64,000 bases of DNA, from NCBI GenBank assembly GCA_030867875.1, contig JAOWCC010001751.1, forward strand, positions 21,846,026-21,910,025, in the 5' to 3' direction. Positions 50,901 to 57,249 of this stretch are shown here, in pieces. The first letter of the stretch is position 1; the number at the start of each line of letters is the position of its first letter. The position numbers and the translations under genes were made by a program. Source of the DNA: Actinernus sp. WN-2022. Lineage: Eukaryota; Cnidaria; Anthozoa; Actiniaria; Actinernidae. Below the pieces are notes generated by a model. That model was not told the DNA's origin and ran no database searches. It saw nothing but the letters and a program-made list of their open reading frames with translations.

Positions 50901-53900
50901 CACAGTACATGTTTCATCCAGACCTGTGTTTGTTTTGAATAAAGATAGACAGACATATAGAGACAGACAGACATATTAAACTTAATTTTAACTTGATGAA
51001 GATAATGAACACATACCATCATGTTGTGTTCTAACATGTTCCAAGCTCTTGGTCTCAGTATAACAAGAGGAGCTGTCGACATCTTGGGTACATCTGTGAA
51101 TTGTTATCAACACACAATAATGTGTAAAGCACATATTACATTATTGGATAGACTCTAAGGTTTAGTCCCATCTCTCCCAACATTCCCATTGAGCTAAAAG
51201 CATTGATAATATAATTTGAGTTACAATATTATCAACAAGTTGCTGCCAAGGTACTAGCTGTCAATCAAGAAAATAGAGGATTCAATGTAGTATTTGGACT
51301 GAGTTACACTCACATGTATACAATAGCCCTCTATTAACAAAACTAACAATGTTTTTACAATTATGGCAAATAGTAAAAAATATGCTAACCGGTCATGTTT
51401 CCATGGACAAACTGATACACATTATAAAGGGCATGTAACTGGTTCACCCATGTGGGACAGTGGCCATCATCCAGATCTGCCTATTAAAGTGATAAACATT
51501 ATAAAGAGCCTGTAACTATTTCACCCATGTGGGACAGTGGCCATCATCCAGATCTGCCTATTAAGTGCATGGACAAACTGGTAAACATCATAAAGGGCCT
51601 GTAACTGGTTGGATCTTGTGGGACAGTGTGACAAAATGTGACAGAGCTCTTCAAGACAAAAATAAAGCTTTCAAAAACTTACTAATATATTTTGTGTCAA
51701 TGAAAGTATTCTTGAAAATGTACCTGAATTCCACAAGCAGATGAATTTAGGGCTTTTTTGAAAAGCTCCATATTGGCCGGTGTGATATCCCCAAGGTCAA
51801 CACGTCTGTCCTTGAGTCTTGATGGCACTTCCTTCACCTGCCATTCTTTACTTGAATGAAGGAAATCAGGCAGGAGGTCAAATTGTTCAAATTGGACCTT
51901 TCTGAGTCTGCGCTGTCTTACAATCTGAAGTGAACACAGTTTTCATCAATCAACTAACACTATAGTAGTTCCCATTCATGCAATACATGGGCATATGACC
52001 TACAGGCATAAATAAATACCTCTTTTTAACTTTGTTAGTTTGGCCTGTACATACCATAAGTTATGGACTAAGTTTTTCCCTTTTTATTGTGCTTGGGCCA
52101 TAAAAATTAAGGGGTAAAAAAACGAGGATCCATAACTTACCTATGGTACAGACCGAGCAAACAAGGTTAATATAAGACCTGGGGGTATACTCCCAATATA
52201 TAGGTTAGACGGGTACGTGCCGCTCGACAGGGTATGGTTTTTGACAATTCTTAGCCTGGAACAGGGTATCAAAATCACAGTTTTGGTCTGGAACAGGGAA
52301 GATATTGTGTATGGTTCATGTGGACCAGGTAGTTTCTGATCATCAATATCTGGGATGCATGGTCCAAAGGATTAAGCAGCTTCTTGTGATTGTGAATGTA
52401 ATCCTGGTCACATAGATCTCGTACAACATAGCCACATAGTCTCTTGTTTCTAGTCTAGAACAGGATATCTTTTTGCCATTTTGCCTGGAACAGGGTATGT
52501 TTTCTTTGTCTCTAGTCTGGAACAGGGTACCTTTTTGCCATTTTGTCTGAAACAGGTTGACTAACAAAAATACAATTTCTTGGCCTGGAACAGGGTAAGG
52601 GTTTCAAGGGCTCAGCAGCACACCCCCATCCTAATTTTTAGGGAGTACCCCCCACCCCACCCCGGGATATAAGATGTTTATTATATGGATTCTTCATTTT
52701 CTTTGAAATTGGAAGTAGACGCAAGATATGCATGGGAAGTTATGGACTGCAAATTGACCAATCATAGGTTGCAAAATTTCCTAGCTATACAGTGTATAAT
52801 GCATTTTAGTATAAACCAACCAGTGGACTATTACAAATCCTGCGTTCTGATTGGCTACCCTACTATAGGTCTATTAGTGATAGCCCATGGTAGAGAAAAA
52901 CCGCACGCATTTTCACGAAATAATAACATTTTTGCAACTTCAATTTGTTTCTTTCTATTATTTTCTACTGTCCGACTAGTTAGTTTATACTAAAACAATT
53001 AGACCTCTCGCCCTCATGGGCTACGAGTTAAATAGCCATTTGGCTGCGCCTCATGGGCTATTGACTCGTAGCCCATTCGGACTGCGGGTCTAATTGTTAA
53101 ATATCATATCATATATTATATAGTCTTTATTTTCCAAGACTACCTCAGTAACCTGTCCATCAAAGTGCTTGATCAGTTCAGCTAAAAATCTGACAGCTTG
53201 TGGTGTGAGCAGAGCCTGGTACTGAGTCTCAAAGCCAGTTGGTGGTAAAGACAGCTCCACATCATCTATGCCTTGCTAAAAAACAAACAGGTAACTATAT
53301 ATCACTGGTAAAGTGCCTGGTAAAAACAAACAGGTAACTATATATCACTGGTAAAGTGCCTGGTAAAAACAAACAGGTAACTATATATCACTGGTAAAGT
53401 GCCTGGTAAAAACAAACAGGTAACTATATATCACTGGTAAAGTGCCTGGTAAAAACAAACAGGTAACTATATATCACTGGTAAAGTGCCTGGTAAAAACA
53501 AACAGGTAACTATATATCACTGGTAAAGTGCCTGGTTAAAACAAACAGGTAACTATATATCACTGGTAAAGTGCCTGGTAAAAACAAACAGGTAACTATA
53601 TATCACTGGTAATTAAAGTGCCTGGTAAAAACAAACAGGTAACTATATATCACTGGTAAAGTGCCTGGTAAAAACAAACAGGTAACTATATATCACTGGT
53701 AAAGTGCCTGGTAAAAACAAACAGGTAACTATATATCACTGGTAAAGTGCCTGGTAAAAACAAACAGGTAACTATATATCACTGGTAAAGTGCCTGGTAA
53801 AAACAAACAGGTAACTATATATCACTGGTAAAGTGCCTGGTAAAAACAAACAGGTAACTATATATCACTGGTAAAGTGCCTGGTAAAAACAAACAGGTAA

Positions 53901-56900
53901 CTATATATCACTGGTAAAGTGCCTGGTAAAAACAAACAGGTAACTATATATCACTGGTAAAGTGCCTGGTAAAAACAAACAGGTAACTATATATCACTGG
54001 TAAAGTGCCTGGTAGAAACAAACAGGTAACTATATATCACTGGTAAAGTGCCTGGTAAAAACAAACAGGTAACTATATATCACTGGTAAAGTGCCTGGTA
54101 AAAACAAACAGGTAACTATATATCACTGGTAAAGTGCCTGGTAAAAACAAACAGGTAACTATATATCACTGGTAAAGTGCCTGGTAAAAACAAACAGGTA
54201 ACTATATATCACTGGTAAAGTGCCTGGTAAAAACAAACAGGTAACTATATATCACTGGTAAAGTGCCTGGTAAAAACAAACAGGTAACTATATATCACTG
54301 GTAAAGTGCCTGGTAAAAACAAACAGGTAACTATATATCACTGGTAAAGTGCCTGGTAGAAACAAACAGGTAACTATATATCACTGGTAAAGTGCCTGGT
54401 AAAAGCAAACAGGTAACTATATATCACTGGTAAAGTGCCTGGTAAAAACAAACAGGTAACTATATATCACTGGTAAAGTGCCTGGTAAAAACAAACAGGT
54501 AACTATATATCACTGGTAAAGTGCCTGGTAAAAAACAAACAGGTAACTATATATCACTGGTAAAGTGCCTGGTAAAAACAAACAGGTAACTATATATCAC
54601 TGGTAAAGTGCCTGGTAAAAACAAACAGGTAACTATATATCACTGGTAAAGTGCCTGGTAAAAACAAACAGGTAACTATATATCACTGGTAAAGTGCCTG
54701 GTAAAAACAAACAGGTAACTATATATCACTGGTAAAGTGCCTGGTAAAAACAAACAGGTAACTATATATCACTGGTAAAGTGCCTGGTAAAAACAAACAG
54801 GTAACTATATATCACTGGTAAAGTGCCTGGTAAAAACAAACAGGTAACTATATATCACTGGTAAAGTGCCTGGTAAAAACAAACAGGTAACTATATATCA
54901 CTGGTAAAGTGCCTGGTAAAAACAAACAGGTAACTATATATCACTGGTAAAGTGCCTGGTAAAAACAAACAGCTAACTATATATCACTGGTAAAGTGCCT
55001 GGTAAAAACAAACAGCTAACTATATATCACTGGTAAAGTGCCTGGTAAAAATGTCGTTGATTGTCGCATAATAATAATAATAAATTATTGTTAACACTAC
55101 TGGTGTATTATCCTAAAACTTAAAAGAAAATTATATTCATGAATGAAATTCCCCTGCTACTAGTTTCGAAAATCAATTTTACACATGACAATTACCTGAT
55201 TATAAATTACAACATGAAATAATTTAACTTCATCAGAATAGACAATTACCTGATTATAAATTAGAACATGAAATAATTATTTAACTTCATCAGAATATCA
55301 CAAAAATGTATAAAACGTTTATGTTATCATATAACGTACTACAAATATGGCAGAAAAACTATAGAATACCCCACCAGAACACAATACCATCATTCAGCCT
55401 CAGGCTATAGGGCTACGTGGATATGTAGGTGGTAATTAGTGTCATTTTAAAAGTATACAAAATATAAATTACCATAAATACCTACATACATGTACAGGCC
55501 ACACTTTTCTGGACAAAAACAAGGACCAAGGTTGGGGGTGTGGCTTATACACGGTACAAGCATATATATATACATTGTATATAGTATTTTATGAGACAGC
55601 GCTTTGATGAGACAGCATCTCCTTTTTCCATTTTCGCATGGCCAAAATCATTTTATTACTTTCTTTGCATTGAAATAACACCAAGGGCCTGTTTTGCAGG
55701 CTATCACAAACACTCGCTCCAGGACTCTCCTTCAAAATCCAACGCAGTGAGGAAAAGGATCCACCACAATCTGCCAAGTTGAGCACACCAAGCCCCTGCT
55801 AAGCTTAGGGGGAGCCCCACAGTTAAGGGTGAGACCGTTGACCAGCAATGACTCGATTTTAACTTTGCCTAAATTACATTTATCCACATTTAAACTCATC
55901 GGCTCTACATGTAACTTTGGATCCACAACAATCTGCTCTAGGAAATGCTAGTTGATCCGCTACGATCAGCTCAACAATCCCAAGCACTGGCCCAAACACA
56001 GCCAAAGTGCTCTACATGTAACTGTTAGATCTGCAATATCTGCTCTAGGAAATGCTAGTTGATCCACAACAATCAGCTCAACAATCCCAAGCACCGGCCC
56101 AAACACAGCCGAAGTGCTCTACATGTAACTGTTAGATCTGCAATATCTGCTCCAGGAAATGCTAGTTGATCCACGATGATCAGCTCAACAATCCCAAGCA
56201 CCGGCCCAAACACAGCCGAAGTGCTCTACATGTAACTGTTAGATCTGCAATATCTGCTCCAGGAAATGCTAGTTGATCCGCAACGATCAGCTCAACAATC
56301 CCAAGCAGCAGCCCAAACACAGCTCAAGTGCTCTACATGTAATTGATAGATCCGCAACGATCTGCTCAGTTAAGGGTGAGACCGCTGACCAGCAATACCT
56401 CAATTTTAACTTTGCCTAAAATTACATTTATCCACATATAATCGTGTGAAGTAGCCGGCGGTAAGAAGCAAAGTAACCAGTGGTTTATCGGTGGTAAGCT
56501 GCCTCCTATTGAAACCCTTGTGTAGCTACATAGCCATGGGTATTCTGTAATAATTGTTGTTTATGGACTGTAAGCCACCTCGCTTTAGAGGGTGGTGTGG
56601 TTCTTTTTTTTTTGGGGGGGGGGGGGATTGGGGGGGGGGGGGGTTATGGATCACATTTCACAGAAATTAGATAAGTCAGTTCATGGGACCTGAAACCATA
56701 TATAGGGCTGATCAAAGTCTGGACCCGGTGCATGTCGGGAGGTCCATATCCCCGGAGGGGGATCCAAACCGCTGTTCGGCCTGTTTACCAAGAGCACCGA
56801 AGGCGCCTCCACTGCTCCAGCACTCGCTGATTTTGAGTAAACTTAGCGAGAAGGAACAGGGTAGCTAAACCACAGATCGAATTGTAATTTAGCGTGAACC

Positions 56901-57191
56901 CCTGGATCCGTCTCTAAGAGAACAAACATTTAAAAAATATCAATCACGCCTTCACGGCTCACGAAAAATATACCCTACACCACCTCAGCCTCAGGCTAAT
57001 TTACACACGCGCGCACATAAATGATGCATTATTAGAAACATACAGATAAATGTAAAACTATAAGCTGTATGACTAACCGCGTATAGAGCGTTCATAAGGT
57101 TCTCGTGCAAATGCCTTCCATTCTGTGGCAGTGGAAGTCCCGGTAAGTGAGCCGATATTTTATGTAAACGTTTTATAGAATTAGAAGCCAT
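38696..57191 (-). CDS. MLS: Malate synthase (glyoxylate cycle), complete 15-exon gene
   Basis: Condenses glyoxylate with acetyl-CoA to give malate and CoA. I assembled it by eye from 15 minus-strand exons, all with GT donors and AG acceptors and all phases consistent: 57191-57078, 53275-53144, 51924-51724, 51480-51390, 51093-51017, 49842-49732, 49610-49551, 47547-47391, 46285-46194, 46022-45919, 45191-45113, 43431-43339, 42093-42021, 39964-39897, 38953-38696 (TGA at 38698-38696). The product is 569 residues, close to the usual A-type length of 530-560. Family motifs in order: RRVDLGDI then ALNSSA (near 122-145), ADLDDGHCPTW (150-160), RPRAW (193-197), FFYLPK (237-242), LIES with E277, GLNCGMWDYS with D305, TCHAHGCHATGGM (346-358), NQLHVTRRD, and VEDSATAEISRSQ with D474 (472-484). 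E277 and D305 match the Mg ligands and D474 the catalytic Asp of the family. Residues 8-16 form a PTS2. The start was chosen for its good context (A at -3, G at +4). An in-frame ATG at 57242 would add 17 residues but has poor context and an in-frame TAA two codons upstream. I see no AATAAA in the 175 bp after the stop. Confidence 0.95.
39351..39565. mobile_element. Inverted-repeat element in malate synthase intron 14
   Basis: 'taaccatcctcccattttgt' through 'cactgatttattagcaaatt' is answered by 'aatttgctaagaaatcagtg' through 'acaaaatgggaagatggtta'. The 180-codon plus-strand frame crossing it is explained by this repeat. Confidence 0.8.
39897..39964 (-). CDS. MLS: Malate synthase exon 14 (catalytic Asp)
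   Basis: Completes Gly 462 and encodes residues 463-484: EGSFVLNGAVEDSATAEISR then SQ. VEDSATAEISRSQ corresponds to the family signature MEDAATAEISRSQ, and D474 is the catalytic Asp. Acceptor CTTTTTTAG, donor GTAACT. Confidence 0.96.
40124..40152 (+). repeat. Poly-G run
   Basis: About 27 consecutive G bases on the plus strand, in malate synthase intron 13. It is prone to slippage and G-quadruplex formation, and its length may be inexact. Confidence 0.9.
40500..40947. mobile_element. Composite palindromic element, inverted partial copy
   Basis: Reverse-complement copy of 38,030-38,430: 'gaacatggtcacacccactc', the CTATATAG palindromes at 40,567-40,691 (three here instead of two) and the GTTAGATAATGA hairpin at 40,803-40,946. 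It lacks the outer GTTTGCACTA ends. Lies in malate synthase intron 13. Confidence 0.85.
40984..41118. mobile_element. Foldback element with poly-C loop arm
   Basis: 'ttagcctgcgtagcaagtgt' pairs with 'cgcttgctgcgcaggctaa', and the inner 'tttttcgcttttttagc' pairs with the 'gaaaagcgaaaaa' side. A C17-18 run lies in one arm. Confidence 0.85.
41135..41268. mobile_element. Inverted-repeat element (GGCGGCCATGTTGGTGGA arms)
   Basis: 'gggttgca' and 'tggcggccatgttggtgga' pair with 'tccaccaacatggcggcca' and 'tgcaaccc'. About 134 bp in intron 13, directly beside the preceding foldback. Confidence 0.85.
41600..41935 (+). mobile_element. Possible LINE 3' end relic
   Basis: A plus-strand tail 'tgtattaaataaagacacta' followed by 'ttagcattagcattcg' resembles a retrotransposon 3' end with a polyadenylation word and short-repeat tail. 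The upstream coding part is not recognisable. The antisense 136-codon open frame (41,851-41,441) matches no family known to me. Confidence 0.35.
42021..42093 (-). CDS. MLS: Malate synthase exon 13
   Basis: Residues 438-461 plus one base: GGFTLDGLQNNITVGILFIQ then AWLK, matching 'G.iT..GlR.Ni.VgI.Yl..WL.G'. Acceptor TACTATCCTCAG, donor GTAAGA. A C-rich minisatellite starts about 80 bp upstream of its acceptor. Confidence 0.93.
42165..42378. repeat. C-rich ~47-bp minisatellite, 4-5 copies
   Basis: Repeats of 'aatgactcgctcaacctcc' separated by C-rich spacers. It lies in malate synthase intron 12, within 80 bp of the exon 13 acceptor. Confidence 0.88.
42740..43130 (+). mobile_element. tRNA-derived SINE-like sequence
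   Basis: 'gtagttagctcttccgcctt' (like a pol III A box) is followed about 40 bp later by 'ccggattcgcaccctgg' (like a B box). Another B-box-like 'gagttcgatcctc' lies at 42,748. The pattern fits a tRNA-derived SINE in intron 12; I could not fold a sound cloverleaf. Confidence 0.4.
43339..43431 (-). CDS. MLS: Malate synthase exon 12
   Basis: Residues 407-437: MWQDNVKSANQLHVTRRDVH then VTAADLLKLPQ. Matches the 'pNQ..v.R.dv.vta.dLL' family block. Acceptor CTTCAG, donor GTAAGA. Phase 0 at both ends. Confidence 0.94.
43481..43977. mobile_element. MITE, second copy of the 37.5-kb family
   Basis: The ends 'cttaaagtgctgataagcc' and 'gagctcatatgcactttaac' match the family at 37,512-37,931, with 'acacaacactcaaatcaa' matching 'acgcaacacccaaatcaa'. 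The interior is replaced by another inverted repeat with 'ccgtaaccgtactgtaactt'-like words (43,565-43,735); an opposite copy of part of this lies at 47,150-47,215. Confidence 0.8.
44370..44745. repeat. Dispersed ACCCTGTTTAGGACAG-rich repeat
   Basis: Contains at least five words of the type 'ccctgtttaggaca' and is bounded by 'tagtggtgccgcttaaggtt' and 'tagcggcacatccccgtata'. Related end words occur at 52.2 kb and 58.8 kb. Lies in intron 11. Confidence 0.65.
44955..45030. repeat. A-rich simple repeat (AAAT/AAAC)
   Basis: Runs of 'aaataaataaataaacaaac' and 'tatataaataataaataact', the likely tail of a retro-insertion in intron 11. Confidence 0.7.
45113..45191 (-). CDS. MLS: Malate synthase exon 11
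   Basis: Completes a split Arg codon (380) and encodes residues 381-406: AKQKEVEAGADGFLVFDPDL then IPPLMK. Matches the family 'DK.rE...G.DG.WV.HP.L' segment, with FDP in place of the usual HP. Acceptor TTATTGTTTCAG, donor GTACTT. Confidence 0.93.
45339..45620. mobile_element. Inverted-repeat element in intron 10
   Basis: 'catagttaatagagtggaat' continuing 'ggttaggaaac' is complementary to 'gtttcctaaccattccactc' continuing 'tattaactatg'. About 282 bp. Confidence 0.85.
45919..46022 (-). CDS. MLS: Malate synthase exon 10 (TCH..G.HATGGM motif)
   Basis: Residues 346-379 plus two bases. Starts TCHAHGCHATGGM (family TCHRRGAHAMGGM), then VLPRDNAMRRQHIINNVC. The correct frame is not the longest open one here; the motif and the phases of both neighbours fix it. 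Acceptor TTTTTTCCCCAG, donor GTAGGG. Confidence 0.93.
46194..46285 (-). CDS. MLS: Malate synthase exon 9
   Basis: Completes Gly 315 and encodes residues 316-345: HRKDFILPDRKKYVSM then YLKNYMELVIK. This matches the family 'D..lPdR..V.M...fl..Y..l.I.' segment. Acceptor TTTACGTGTAG, donor GTAATT. Confidence 0.95.
46335..46475. repeat. CAT/CTA trinucleotide-rich microsatellite
   Basis: Imperfect 'catcatcatcatactactag' followed by 'ctcctactaccaccacacta' runs in intron 8, close to the exon 9 acceptor. Confidence 0.8.
46681..47119 (-). pseudogene. LINE reverse transcriptase C-terminal fragment, frameshifted
   Basis: The minus strand reads HPTVEYAATVWDPHTKTNTQ, VVQRRVARFVLNRYQ and MLQQLGWESLESRR. 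Near 46,957 it shifts frame into RAEEGHAMRLAMMYKI, RKSRYLNTLSYKV and 'SYFPRTIREWNGLPDDVV'. This is the usual C-terminal end of CR1/L2/Jockey-type ORF2. It is 5'-truncated with a one-base frameshift and sits in malate synthase intron 8 in the sense orientation. Confidence 0.8.
47255..47365. repeat. CTA / ACATGTAC simple repeats
   Basis: 'ctactgctactactactaca' followed by 'tgtacatatgtacagtacat' palindromic words, just downstream of the exon 8 donor in intron 8. Confidence 0.75.
47391..47547 (-). CDS. MLS: Malate synthase exon 8 (Mg-binding residues)
   Basis: Residues 263-314 plus one base. Contains GSIKACVLIESV (E277, family LIET) and HCAGLNCGMWDYSASF (D305, family GRWDYIFS). The usual Arg before W is Met here. 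Acceptor TTTTTATGAAACAG, donor GTCAGT. Confidence 0.97.
48784..49182. mobile_element. ~400-bp foldback element in intron 7
   Basis: The left arm 'gtgtaaagtacaggtcacag' through 'caaaggattacgagt' and 'gagttggagtgctcgaaaaa' to 'ggattt' pairs with the right arm 'aaatcctaacc' through 'ttttttcgagtgctccaact' to 'ctgtgac...tactttacac'. The loop is 'taattattgttaattgtta'. Each arm is about 190 bp. Confidence 0.9.
49551..49610 (-). CDS. MLS: Malate synthase exon 7
   Basis: Residues 243-262: LEGHLEVRLWNNVFNWTQEH, matching 'ES..EARLWNDVF..AQ'. Acceptor TTGCTGTTTCAG, donor GTAAGA. Sixty bases, phase 0 at both ends. Confidence 0.95.
49732..49842 (-). CDS. MLS: Malate synthase exon 6
   Basis: Residues 206-242: VGGKVVSGTLFDFGLHMFHN and GGPFFYLPK, matching the family blocks 'G.LFDF.L..FHN' and 'GPYFYLPK'. 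Acceptor CTCATATTGCAG, donor GTAAAA. Phase 0 at both ends. Confidence 0.96.
49984..50745. repeat. 21-bp minisatellite, about 36 copies
   Basis: Unit 'gatgccatctgtgcatgttt' plus one base, with variants such as 'gatgtcatctgcgcatctg'. It lies in intron 5. The minus strand is open for up to 186 codons as a periodic artefact (HAQMASK repeats). Confidence 0.96.
50746..50940. mobile_element. Dispersed element adjoining the 21-bp array
   Basis: Shares the order 'catctgtgcatttataagag', 'gcatggcaaaatgagatcta', 'aaccaatcacagtacatgtt' with 60,700-60,905 ('catctgtgaatctataagag', 'cacggcagaatggaattta', 'gaccaatcagagcgtacgtt'). Two diverged copies of one family. Confidence 0.65.
51017..51093 (-). CDS. MLS: Malate synthase exon 5
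   Basis: Completes a split Asp codon (residue 180) and encodes residues 181-205, including APLVILRPRAWNMLEHNMM. RPRAW corresponds to the family RPRGW motif with the conserved active-site Arg. Acceptor AATTCACAG, donor GTATGT. Confidence 0.95.
51390..51480 (-). CDS. MLS: Malate synthase exon 4
   Basis: Residues 150-179 plus one base. Encodes ADLDDGHCPTW (family: ADFEDSN.PTW) and NQLHALYNVYQFVHG. Acceptor CTTTAATAG, donor GTTAGC. Two degenerate duplicates of this exon lie directly upstream in intron 3. Confidence 0.92.
51491..51566 (-). pseudogene. Duplicate of malate synthase exon 4 with in-frame stop
   Basis: A 76-bp copy directly upstream of exon 4 repeats the acceptor (TTAATAG) and ADLDDGHCPTWV exactly, then reads AAA TAG where exon 4 reads AAC CAG. 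It then joins the real intron end. If its acceptor were used the reading frame would stop at once. Confidence 0.85.
51567..51640 (-). pseudogene. Second partial duplicate of malate synthase exon 4
   Basis: The minus strand reads CPTRSNQLQALYDVYQFVH (exon 4: CPTWVNQLHALYNVYQFVH). The 5' part of the exon and its acceptor are lost, and the end runs into the copy at 51,491-51,566. Confidence 0.8.
51724..51924 (-). CDS. MLS: Malate synthase exon 3
   Basis: Residues 83-149, starting IVRQRRLRKVQFEQFDLLPD and ending ALNSSACGIQ. Contains the hallmark W..KEVPSRLKDRRVDLGDITP block (family: P..L.DRRVEITGP). Acceptor TTCACTTCAG, donor GTACAT. Both ends are phase 0. Confidence 0.95.
52028..52169. mobile_element. 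Inverted-repeat element in intron 2
   Basis: 'aactttgttagtttggcctg' and 'taccataagttatgga' pair with 'tccataacttacctatggta' and 'gagcaaacaaggtt'. About 142 bp. Confidence 0.75.
52195..52625. repeat. Dispersed CTGGAACAGGGTA-rich repeat
   Basis: Begins 'gacgggtacgtgccgctcga' and carries about seven words of the type 'cctggaacagggta'. A reverse-complement relative lies at 58,455-58,790. In intron 2; no coding frame. Confidence 0.8.
52995..53100. mobile_element. Palindromic element next to exon 2
   Basis: 'aattagacctctcgccctca', 'tgggctacgagttaaatagc' pair with 'gctattgactcgtagccca' and 'gactgcgggtctaatt'. Its right end lies about 45 bp from the exon 2 donor. Confidence 0.85.
53144..53275 (-). 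CDS. MLS: Malate synthase exon 2
   Basis: Residues 39-82, starting QGIDDVELSLPPTGFE and including LLTPQAVRFLAEL, the conserved 'TP.A..FL..L' block of the N-terminal clasp. The acceptor is TTTTTTAG at 53276 onward and the donor GTAGTC at 53143. The acceptor tract is the degenerate last unit of the 43-bp VNTR. Confidence 0.93.
53277..55050. repeat. 43-bp VNTR, about 41 copies, abutting exon 2 acceptor
   Basis: Near-identical units containing 'gtgcctggtaaaaacaaaca' and 'ggtaactatatatcactggt'. A few variants occur (gtagaaac, taattaaagtg at 53,612, aaaaaacaaac near 54,535, caaacagctaac at the far end). The unit nearest exon 2 forms the polypyrimidine tract of its acceptor. Lies in malate synthase intron 1. 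Confidence 0.97.
55060..55310. repeat. A+T-rich stretch with an ~65-bp direct duplication
   Basis: 'gacaattacctgattataaa' at 55,187 recurs at 55,241, each followed by 'acatgaaataatt' and 'aacttcatcagaata'. Intron 1; nothing else seen. Confidence 0.75.
55815..56440. repeat. ~108-bp tandem repeats (4 copies) flanked by direct repeats
   Basis: Units run from 'gctctacatgtaactgttag' through 'ctaggaaatgctagttgatc' to 'ccggcccaaacacagc'. The 75 bp starting 'cagttaagggtgagaccg' occur on both sides (55,819 and 56,366), suggesting a duplication spanning the array. Intron 1. Confidence 0.88.
56606..56643 (+). repeat. Poly-T/poly-G tract
   Basis: A T run followed by two long G runs separated by 'att'. 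Potential G-quadruplex on the plus strand (C-rich in the malate synthase pre-mRNA). Confidence 0.85.
57078..57191 (-). CDS. MLS: Malate synthase exon 1 (N-terminus, PTS2)
   Basis: Encodes residues 1-38, starting MASNSIKRLHKISAHLPGLP. It ends in phase 0 at GCG before the donor GTTAGT (57077-57072). RLHKISAHL is a perfect R-L-x5-H-L peroxisomal signal. The acceptor side is the start codon, so this is the first coding exon. The 5' UTR is not resolved. Confidence 0.85.
57144..57170 (-). other. Type-2 peroxisomal targeting signal (PTS2) in malate synthase
   Basis: Codons 8-16 read R-L-H-K-I-S-A-H-L, matching the PTS2 consensus (R/K)(L/V/I)x5(H/Q)(L/A). PTS2 signals sit near the N-terminus and are recognised by PEX7. 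The C-terminus (SKWQS) is not a type-1 signal. The motif match is seen directly; function is inferred. Confidence 0.7.
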
Positions 57192-57249
57192 ATTGTCGTT
57201 CTTCAAACCTAAACAGGCTTGGTTACTTATGACTGTCTGCATAAATTAT

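Noticed and set aside
55589..55926. 63-65-codon frames in intron 1
   Set aside because: Short overlapping frames on both strands with no splice-consistent ends; malate synthase exons 1 and 2 join directly in phase without them.
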